Shown here piece by piece: positions 1 through 3,945 of a stretch of DNA of 5,023 bases. Within the stretch, counting starts at the first letter, position 1. Each line of letters opens with the position of its first letter. Source of the stretch: Gammaproteobacteria bacterium (GTDB taxonomy: Bacteria > Pseudomonadota > Gammaproteobacteria > Eutrophobiales > Eutrophobiaceae); contig JAENIZ010000149.1 in NCBI GenBank assembly GCA_016844485.1, positions 1-5,023 on the forward strand, given 5' to 3'. The position numbers were made by a program, and so were the translations under genes. Below the pieces are notes generated by a model. That model was not told the DNA's origin, did no database searches, and worked only from the letters and a program-made list of their open reading frames with translations.

Positions 1-579
1 CCGCCGGTTGAATTTATCCATTAGCGATTGTATATCGCCTGCATCCGCGGAACGTAATGCTGCGATATATTCTCGCCGGTGTTGTCCCGCATCCTGCAAA
101 TGCCGGCTCCCCCAATCTATCGGTTCTGTTTGCACCACAAACCTGAGCAACGCATCTGTCGCAATACGGGCATGACGGCCATTGCCGTTTGGGAACAGAT
201 GAATCTGCACCAGGCGATGATGAAACCGCAAGGCGATTTCTGCCGGGGGATATGTCCCATGCTCGATCCGGTAACGAGTATCGTCCAGCAGATTATGCAG
301 CGATACTCTAATCTGTTCCGGTGCAACACCAATATTTTTTTCTGTATTCCTGAATTCCCCTGCCCAGGCCCACACATTACCATACAGGCGCCGGTGCAGT
401 TCACGAAGAAAAGCTTCGGACAGTACATCCGGTTTTTTCTGCCGCGACAGCCAGATCAAACCATCCTGAATATTCACCTGTTCCATCTGATCCAGATCCA
501 CACGGGTTTGTATATGTGGAAACAACAACCCTTCCATCTCTTCAGGTTCTAACGGCGTCGCTCCTTCGGGGTAATCCAT
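1..579 (-). CDS. Mobile mystery protein B, Fic-domain protein (3' end outside window)
   Basis: Reading the minus strand from the ATG at 579-577 gives 193 open codons to the window edge. The stop lies outside, but family members are about this long, so little is probably missing. The Fic catalytic motif is complete: HLFPNGNGRHAR at residues 127-138, with His127 the expected catalytic base and GNGR forming the anion-binding loop. Family-typical blocks precede it (LHRRLYGNVWAWAGEFR near residues 61-77, then NIG at 82-84). Fic enzymes usually transfer AMP or another phosphate-containing group from a nucleotide to target hydroxyls; the target here is unknown. No (S/T)xxxE(G/N) inhibitory motif is visible in the 193 residues. 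The start lies 7 nt after the stop of the upstream gene, with AAGGA 11 nt ahead, so the two are co-transcribed and probably coupled. This pairing defines the mobile mystery A/B families. Assignment is firm; function is inferred. Confidence 0.93.
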   Translation of the reverse strand, partial: MDYPEGATPLEPEEMEGLLFPHIQTRVDLDQMEQVNIQDGLIWLSRQKKPDVLSEAFLRELHRRLYGNVWAWAGEFRNTEKNIGVAPEQIRVSLHNLLDDTRYRIEHGTYPPAEIALRFHHRLVQIHLFPNGNGRHARIATDALLRFVVQTEPIDWGSRHLQDAGQHRREYIAALRSADAGDIQSLMDKFNRR

Positions 580-586
580 GATCCAG

Positions 587-1063
587 TCAGTCCTTCCAGA
601 AGTCATTAGGTAAATTATCAACGATCTGTTTTTTCAATCGCTCAATTTCCTTTTCAATTTGAGCCCTGCCCAATTGTTGATCTTCCAGCATCATATGCAC
701 GTTTGATTCTTCAACAATCTCACGTGCAATTGAATCTGCCTGCCGGTCAATAATTTTTTCAACAGAGTCATCAACCCCACCTTCCGGCACCAGGGCATAA
801 ACAAACCGGCAATGCATGGCTTTGGCAACCTGCTGCATCTTTTTAATGGTGATACTGCCGTCTTGTTCAGAACGCTCCAGATAAGCCGTAGTAGTCCGGT
901 GACCACCTAAACGCTTGCTTAAGGCTGCACCGGACATGGCCAATGCAGTACGTACAGCCTTAATCCAGCCGCCTTTAGGCGGTGAAATAGAGGCCAAAAC
1001 CGCAGCCTGATTGATTAGTCTGCTGTTCTGTTCCCGGGCGATTTTCTTGTATTTATCGTTCAT
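587..1063 (-). CDS. Mobile mystery protein A, helix-turn-helix regulator
   Basis: This 158-residue protein is the upstream partner of the Fic protein in the mobile mystery A/B pair. An XRE-like helix-turn-helix spans about residues 33-90: GWIKAVRTALAMS, then GAALSKRLGGHRTTTAYLERSE as the DNA-binding helices, then ITIKKMQQVAKAMHCRFVYALVP as the closing helices. The tail from about residue 100 is highly charged and helical (for example IEKEIERLKKQIVDN at 136-150) and may serve dimerisation or contact the Fic partner. Known members occur in mobilisation-related settings, always next to protein B. No Shine-Dalgarno sequence is seen before the ATG at 1063-1061; a palindromic 20-bp site starts 1 nt upstream. 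With two further copies at 33-bp steps over the promoter, the protein is probably its own repressor. It may also act as antitoxin to the Fic protein, but nothing in the sequence proves that. Confidence 0.92.
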   Translation of the reverse strand: MNDKYKKIAREQNSRLINQAAVLASISPPKGGWIKAVRTALAMSGAALSKRLGGHRTTTAYLERSEQDGSITIKKMQQVAKAMHCRFVYALVPEGGVDDSVEKIIDRQADSIAREIVEESNVHMMLEDQQLGRAQIEKEIERLKKQIVDNLPNDFWKD

Positions 1064-1064
1064 T

Positions 1065-1084
1065 TGTATAACTATATTTATACA
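1065..1084. promoter_or_regulatory. Operator site 1 (perfect dyad)
   Basis: TGTATAA, six bases, then TTATACA: a perfect 7-bp inverted repeat ending 1 nt from the start codon of mobile mystery protein A. It lies in the expected leader, where a bound protein would block early elongation or ribosome access. Confidence 0.7.
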
Positions 1085-1097
1085 TTAAAAATGATAA

Positions 1098-1117
1098 TGT
1101 ATAACTGTAATTATACG
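1098..1117. promoter_or_regulatory. Operator site 2 over the -10 box
   Basis: TGTATAA, six bases, then TTATACG: 6 of 7 arm positions pair. It starts exactly 33 bp from site 1 and overlaps the promoter spacer and -10 box. It has the same half-site, spacer length and orientation as sites 1 and 3. Confidence 0.7.
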
Positions 1118-1125
1118 TATGTCAA
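1098..1125 (-). promoter_or_regulatory. Sigma70-type promoter of the mobile mystery A/B operon
   Basis: On the minus strand a perfect -35 box TTGACA (1125-1120) is followed after 16 bp by TATACA (1103-1098) as -10. Transcription would begin near 1091, giving a leader of about 28 nt before the ATG at 1063. Operator 2 covers most of the spacer and the whole -10 box, so a bound protein would block RNA polymerase. Confidence 0.72.
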
Positions 1126-1130
1126 CTATT

Positions 1131-1150
1131 TGTTTAATTATATTTATACA
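1131..1150. promoter_or_regulatory. Operator site 3 upstream of the -35 box
   Basis: TGTTTAA, six bases, then TTATACA: 6 of 7 arm positions pair. It starts exactly 33 bp from site 2 and lies 5 bp upstream of the -35 box of the mobile mystery operon. It may be a weaker site for cooperative binding. Confidence 0.65.
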
Positions 1151-1231
1151 ATTCTAGGCCACTTGTTCCTCCAACATACTGGCAGGACACTGGAATTAGT
1201 AATAGTACTTATAGATGACCAAACCGAAATC

Positions 1232-1381
1232 ATGGTCAACGAAGCACCGGTCGATCCGGAATTCTCCCGCACCGCCAGAGCGGCCTGGGCGCGTTTAATT
1301 CAAAAGGTATACGAAGTCGATCACATGCTGTGCCCCCATTGCGGGGCAGAGTTGCGCTTGATGACTTTGATAATGGAACCC
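1232..1381 (+). pseudogene. C-terminal remnant of an IS91/IS801-like transposase
   Basis: About 50 codons read as MVNEAPVDPEF, then RAAWARLIQKVYEVD and HMLCPHCGAELRLMTLI. The pattern WARLI-KVYEVD followed shortly by a CPxCG zinc-knuckle-like pair and a short hydrophobic strand is what I recall near the C-terminus of Y2-type transposases of the IS91/IS801 kind. The family assignment comes from memory of that motif. No N-terminal HUH or catalytic tyrosine region is present, and the similarity stops near 1381. The frame stays open to 1786, but that part is made of hairpin repeats and does not look like protein. The open frame also extends back to 1064, through the AT-rich operator region of the divergent operon, which is fortuitous. 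I see no intact terminal repeats or target duplication. Confidence 0.55.
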
Positions 1382-1658
1382 ATATCCACCCAGTCAGGCC
1401 CCGCCAATGGAAGACCTGGACTGGCCCGATCACAGTCACAATTCCGCCGGGACGACTCCAGGGATGGAGTCGATAGGGCGACGCACGACTGCATGGATGC
1501 AGGAGGTAGGGTGAAACAGGAGTCAGAACCGAGGAAGCCAAAGCCGAGCGGAATTACTTGCTACTTCCCTGTAGCTCGCCCTTTGGGCCATCTTGCTTCG
1601 CAAGATGTTCAAAATCCGTTCCTTACGATTTTGTGGGCAGACGTTAGTCTGACCGAAG

Positions 1659-1684
1659 GATTCGCACCAGGAATGGTGCGAATC
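1659..1684. repeat. Strongest hairpin of the array, 11-bp perfect stem
   Basis: GATTCGCACCA, loop GGAA, then TGGTGCGAATC, fully complementary. There is no T-tract on either side, so an intrinsic terminator is unlikely. It belongs to the GGA-loop hairpin family of this region. Confidence 0.75.
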
Positions 1685-1711
1685 AAATCCTCCTTACCAT
1701 CGCGCAGCTGC

Positions 1712-1742
1712 CGGACATTGCCTGACTATTCAGGCTTGTCCG
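1712..1742. repeat. Nested hairpin
   Basis: The outer stem CGGACA/TGTCCG encloses an inner stem GCCTGA/TCAGGC with loop CTAT. The two stems are separated by TT on one side and a single T on the other. This gives a 12-bp stem with a small internal bulge, without a T-tract after it. Confidence 0.65.
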
Positions 1743-1903
1743 ACGGGAGCCTTTCCTCTATATTCGCCCGGATTGACACCGGATAACAGTTATCCCGGAA
1801 ATATCCATCAAAAACCAGTAGTAGGGAATGCGAGATGAAGAATTCGTATAAAGGGGTTTATGTACAGGATGTACTGGTCAAAAAACTATTCCTTCATTTT
1901 CGA

Positions 1904-1927
1904 CACTTCCGCCATCTATGGCGGTCG
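1904..1927 (+). repeat. 24-nt palindromic direct repeat, copy 1
   Basis: It starts CACTTCCGCC and ends ATGGCGGTCG. The core CCGCCAT, CT, ATGGCGG is a perfect 7-bp inverted repeat. It matches the copy at 1955-1978 in 22 of 24 bases. Confidence 0.7.
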
Positions 1928-1954
1928 GCAGATTAGTTGCTCCTGCATTATCTG

Positions 1955-1978
1955 CACTTCCGCCGTCCATGGCGGTCG
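1955..1978 (+). repeat. 24-nt palindromic direct repeat, copy 2
   Basis: Same unit as 1904-1927, 51 bp further on and in the same orientation, with A to G and T to C differences inside the loop and inner stem. The outer CCGCC/GGCGG pairing is kept. Reading the minus strand, its loop is ATGGAC, again with the GGA core. Confidence 0.7.
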
Positions 1979-2037
1979 TATGCCGGTTTTGCAGGACGAC
2001 TATATGGATGCAGTCGGTTGATTACGTCTGGAACAAG

Positions 2038-2058
2038 TTACCTACAGGACGTAGGTAA
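2038..2058. repeat. 8-bp perfect hairpin with AGGAC loop
   Basis: TTACCTAC, loop AGGAC, then GTAGGTAA. The loop matches that of the hairpin at 1862-1874 (GTAC, AGGAT, GTAC) although the stems differ. It is the last clear member of the array. Confidence 0.7.
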
Positions 2059-2309
2059 GGAGCGTGAGCAGGAGCGGAAGCTTAATCCAGCAAAAACCGG
2101 CGATGTCAAATGGCGAAAATGGCGGGTTAACGCCATGCCAACGCCAAACCCAGTCCAGTTGCTGAAAGCAATTTCCTATCCCTACACCCACAGAAAAGGT
2201 ACGGATATCAAACACATGGAAAGATGGCTATCCCCTAATCTCGGTTGCGATCCGGTCGAATAAGCGTATTCGTCATCCGAGCGAAAGCCAGGATACAGTA
2301 AATAGAATC

Positions 2310-2333
2310 TGCCGCCTTAAACTTAAGGCGGCA
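2310..2333. terminator. Perfect 11-bp stem-loop, possible terminator
   Basis: TGCCGCCTTAA, loop AC, then TTAAGGCGGCA. The stem is perfect and GC-rich at its base, but neither strand has a clean T-tract directly after it, so terminator function is uncertain. It lies 50 bp upstream of the antitoxin gene and may insulate it from upstream transcription. Confidence 0.45.
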
Positions 2334-2383
2334 ACTTATAGCCGTCATTCCTGCGCCCTATTTCTTCTGCTATGCTTACTTTC

Positions 2384-2596
2384 ATGAGCACGCCAGCACA
2401 AAATATCAAACTAACTGCCCATCAGTTGATAGACCAATTGCCCGAGAATTCAACTTGGGATGATGTGTTATACCGGCTGGCGGTACGCCGGTCGATTGAA
2501 ATTGGCCTGCGTGAAAGTGAAGCCGGCACCGGGGTCGACACCCAAACAGTCCGCACTCAATTTGGCCTGAGCAAATCCACGCCGCAAAACAAATAA
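2384..2596 (+). CDS. Antitoxin of a ParE-type toxin-antitoxin pair
   Basis: A 70-residue protein. The pattern LTAHQLIDQLPENSTWDDVLYRL, then a basic stretch, then IEIGLRESEAG, resembles the small antitoxins encoded just before RelE/ParE toxins, in which 'LP..atwdDi...l' is followed by 'I..Gl...eaG'. The C-terminal residues 45-70 are polar and probably disordered until bound to toxin. The toxin gene starts 5 nt after the stop, the usual tight operon spacing. An ATG at 2372 would add four residues (MLTF). I prefer 2384 because neither start has a Shine-Dalgarno sequence and an extended -10-like TGC-TATGCT at 2368-2376 overlaps the earlier ATG, which would make 2384 nearly leaderless. That promoter reading is tentative, since no good -35 is seen. 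The antitoxin reading frame is intact although its toxin is broken. Confidence 0.75.
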   Translation: MSTPAQNIKLTAHQLIDQLPENSTWDDVLYRLAVRRSIEIGLRESEAGTGVDTQTVRTQFGLSKSTPQNK

Positions 2597-2601
2597 TACT
2601 C

Positions 2602-2904
2602 ATGCAAGTGCAATGGACGCCACATTCAATAGAGGACTTGCATGCTATCTATGATCATATCGCGCAAGACTCCACGGCCAACGCCCTGCAAATGATTGAC
2701 CGGCTAACCAGCCGAGAAGATCAAATCATCACGTTTCCGTAATCCGGGAGAAAGGTTCCAGAGGTCGACAGGGATGATGTGCGGGAACTCATCGAAAATC
2801 CATACCGAATCATCTATCGTATATTGTCTGAACGTATTGATATCTTAACGGTGATGCATGGGTCGCAGATACTGCGGGAGATTCCCGGTGTTTCACTGGA
2901 TTGA
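2602..2904 (+). pseudogene. ParE/RelE-family toxin interrupted by one in-frame stop
   Basis: Read through its single TAA, this is a 100-residue ParE toxin of normal length. It starts MQVQWTPHSIEDLHAIYDHIA, with DRLTS at 33-37 and IITFP at 42-46. Then comes TAA at codon 47 (2740-2742), followed in the same frame by SGRKVPE (48-54), VRELIENPYRIIYRI (60-74) and IDILTVMHGSQILREIP (79-95). Those blocks, especially GRxVPE, RELI-xx-YRIIYR and V-HG, are the family's conserved core. There is no frameshift and everything after the stop is well preserved, so the nonsense change looks recent, or it is a sequencing error. An active member would probably poison DNA gyrase or act as an mRNA interferase. A 46-residue product would lack the core and should be inactive. 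The last 95 bp overlap the MerR gene read from the opposite strand. Confidence 0.88.
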
Positions 2905-3733
2905 CTGCATATTTTGAAAAGAAGTTTGGGGTCAGAGTAAAAACCATTTTGTAATAACTGAGATTATCATGGATGCCGGCAGCGAGATTCGCTTTGGCCG
3001 CCTGATGCATCCAGGTGGCAAGGCCGGGACAATTTTTGTCGATGTTTCGGACAAAGCGCTCGTCGCTGCTCGTCCATTCCGTCCCCTTCACGTGGAGCTC
3101 CTTCGGGCAGTCGTAGAACCACTTGTCGGACATCAGGCGCGCGGCTTCGATGGCGGCAAGTGCTGCGGGCGCATCTGGCCTGGTGCCAGCCGCGAAAACT
3201 TTCTCCAGTTGCCCGTACACATGTGCCATTTCCTGCTTCATACGCTCCATGTCGGTCTTGGTGTATTTCTTCCAGCGCGCGGCGGACTGCTTCCAGGCTG
3301 CTGTGTTGCCCCAGCGTTCCTGCGCTTCATCCTGGTATTCCTGTTTCATGTCGGGGAACACTTCAAACATTTGTTGTGTACTCATGGTATTTTTCTCCTG
3401 AACTCCGGGGTCGATGTCGGCTATGGTTTGCTCGAGCAGATCCAGCACGGCGCCGAGTTCTTGCGCCTTGCGCCGGATCAGTTCGCGTTGCTGCAACAGC
3501 GCAGCGTGCCGGTCGAAACCGGGAGCGGACATCAGCCGCTGGATTTCCTCGAGCGGAAATTCCAGCGTGCGGTAGAAGAGGATCTGCTGCAGGTGCTGCA
3601 GATCGCTGTGTCCGTACAGCCGGTACCCGGCCTCGCTGCGGCCCGAAGGCACTAACAGACCGATCTCGTCGTAATGCCGCAACAGGCGGATGCTGACCTT
3701 GGCCAGGGTGGCCACTTCTCCTATCTGGTACAT
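2810..3733 (-). CDS. MerR-family regulator with TipAS effector-binding domain, 3' end altered
   Basis: A 307-residue protein from the ATG at 3733, chosen because GGAG lies 8 nt ahead and MYQIGEVATLAKVSIRLLRHYDE is the canonical MerR N-terminus. The winged helix-turn-helix covers about residues 1-72 (HYDEIGLLVP, GYRLY, LEFPLEEIQRLM). A coiled-coil dimerisation helix follows at about 75-108, then a TipAS domain at about 117-265 (AQERWG, KYTKTDMERM, DKWFYDCPKELH, DERFVRNIDKNCPGLA). TipAS domains bind thiopeptide-like or other drugs and switch the regulator on. Homologues usually end just after this last block. Here the frame continues about 40 residues through a GGGGTCAGAGTA repeat and the antisense of parE, so the original stop seems lost. 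A strong internal start lies at codon 117, and a MerR-type promoter lies upstream. No neighbouring target gene such as a transporter is visible. Confidence 0.87.
   Translation of the reverse strand: MYQIGEVATLAKVSIRLLRHYDEIGLLVPSGRSEAGYRLYGHSDLQHLQQILFYRTLEFPLEEIQRLMSAPGFDRHAALLQQRELIRRKAQELGAVLDLLEQTIADIDPGVQEKNTMSTQQMFEVFPDMKQEYQDEAQERWGNTAAWKQSAARWKKYTKTDMERMKQEMAHVYGQLEKVFAAGTRPDAPAALAAIEAARLMSDKWFYDCPKELHVKGTEWTSSDERFVRNIDKNCPGLATWMHQAAKANLAAGIHDNLSYYKMVFTLTPNFFSKYAVNPVKHRESPAVSATHASPLRYQYVQTIYDR
2928..2939 (+). repeat. Solitary GGGGTCAGAGTA repeat core
   Basis: GGGGTCAGAGTA lies between the end of the parE relic and the region where the regulator's TipAS domain should end. The same 12-base core, with one change per arm, occurs in both arms of the inverted repeat at 3803-3880. 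Similar GGGGTCAGAGTA strings are, as I recall, common dispersed repeats near REP-type transposase genes. Confidence 0.55.
3383..3399 (-). promoter_or_regulatory. Internal ribosome binding site and start for the TipAS domain alone
   Basis: Inside the regulator gene, AGGAG (3399-3395) stands 9 nt before an in-frame ATG (3385-3383), codon 117, which opens MSTQQMFEVFPDMKQEY at the start of the TipAS domain. In Streptomyces tipA, an internal in-frame start makes a free TipAS protein from the TipAL gene. The same layout is present here; its use in this organism is inferred. Confidence 0.6.
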
Positions 3734-3765
3734 GAATCTTGCTCCGGTTTGTTCTGGTGTTACGC

Positions 3766-3796
3766 AAGTTAGGGCCTCACGCAACGGGAGAGTCAA
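3766..3796 (-). promoter_or_regulatory. MerR-type promoter and dyad operator of the TipAS regulator
   Basis: Minus strand: -35 TTGACT (3796-3791), a 19-bp spacer, and -10 TAACTT (3771-3766), 32 bp before the start codon. The over-long 19-bp spacer is the hallmark of MerR-controlled promoters. Within it lies the imperfect dyad CTCCCG-TTG-CGTGAG (3790-3776), with 5 of 6 arm positions paired, centred close to the middle of the spacer. This points to autoactivation by the regulator. Confidence 0.75.
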
Positions 3797-3802
3797 GAGA
3801 AA

Positions 3803-3880
3803 ATCAAGGCGTCAGAGTACTTGAAAGAAAATTTAACTTGATCCTAACATCTTTCATTTCAAGTACTCTTACCCCTTGAT
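3803..3880. repeat. 78-bp inverted repeat, MITE- or BIME-like
   Basis: Two 24-nt arms (3803-3826 and 3857-3880) are complementary in 22 of 24 positions and flank a 30-nt AT-rich centre. The inner part AGAGTACTTGAAA pairs perfectly with TTTCAAGTACTCT, and the outer part ATCAAGG with CCTTGAT. It lies between the exported methyltransferase gene and the MerR gene, just upstream of the MerR promoter. It could be a small non-autonomous element made of two opposed REP-like units. It also folds into a long hairpin in RNA, so a role in stopping read-through is possible. Confidence 0.7.
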
Positions 3881-3909
3881 CCTCCGCGCAACTGACAAGG
3901 ATTAACCCA

Positions 3910-3932
3910 GCCCGCGTTGTTAAAATGCGGGC
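3910..3932 (-). terminator. Possible terminator of the methyltransferase gene
   Basis: GCCCGC and GCGGGC form a 6-bp GC-only stem around an 11-nt loop, beginning 13 nt after the methyltransferase stop. No clear T-tract follows on the minus strand, so termination may be weak or factor-assisted. Confidence 0.45.
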
Positions 3933-3945
3933 CGGATGGTCGAAG

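Larger units (their letters stand above)
1453..2058. repeat. Array of at least thirteen small hairpins, many with a GGA-type loop
   Basis: Inverted repeats with short loops occur at 1453-1472, 1489-1502, 1560-1575, 1589-1607, 1611-1632, 1638-1651, 1659-1684, 1712-1742, 1781-1795, 1862-1874, 1909-1924, 1960-1975, 1997-2016 and 2038-2058. The stems differ in sequence but pair within themselves. Many loops share a GGA core: GGGA, TGGA, GGAA, AGGAT and AGGAC on the plus strand at 1453, 1489, 1659, 1862 and 2038. The same loop type appears on the minus strand at 1560 (AGGGAA), 1611 and 1960. Related palindrome strings occur between genes in other gammaproteobacteria as far as I recall, but I know of no assigned function. 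The pairings were checked base by base. Confidence 0.7.
1382..2371. other. Long gene-free stretch holding a hairpin array
   Basis: I find no convincing gene in these 990 bases. Two plus-strand frames stay open for 100 codons or more (to 1786, and 1937-2263), but their translations have no recognisable domain and run through palindromic repeats. From 1450 to 2060 the DNA is dominated by small inverted repeats. From 2060 to 2300 it is unique sequence in which I see nothing definite, followed by an isolated stem-loop at 2310-2333. Confidence 0.6.

Noticed and set aside
1064..1786. Plus-strand open frame of 240 codons as a single gene
   Set aside because: Its first part reads through the AT-rich operators of the divergent operon, only about 50 codons resemble a transposase, and the rest is palindromic repeat. 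No ribosome binding site precedes it.
1453..1800. Integron attC site cluster
   Set aside because: No paired GTTRRRY/RYYYAAC core sites flank the hairpins, and there are no cassette-like genes or integrase.
1453..2058. CRISPR array
   Set aside because: The repeated elements are short palindromes with differing stems and irregular spacing; there is no constant direct repeat with similar-length spacers and no cas gene.
1937..2263. Plus-strand open frame of 108 codons
   Set aside because: It begins inside the hairpin array, lacks a Shine-Dalgarno sequence, and shows no recognisable domain. Part of its translation simply reads the palindromic repeats.
2368..2376. Extended -10 promoter TGC-TATGCT for the antitoxin
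   Set aside because: The hexamer 17 bp upstream (TTCCTG) matches the -35 consensus poorly, so I kept it only as a remark in the antitoxin entry.
2969..3655. Plus-strand open frame of 228 codons opposite the regulator
   Set aside because: It is the shadow of the GC-rich MerR/TipAS gene, whose minus-strand frame has complete family motifs, a ribosome binding site and a promoter.
3734..3796. Upstream extension of the MerR protein to the ATG at 3796
   Set aside because: The extra 21 residues would cover the promoter and operator, and the canonical MerR N-terminus with GGAG 8 nt ahead starts at 3733.
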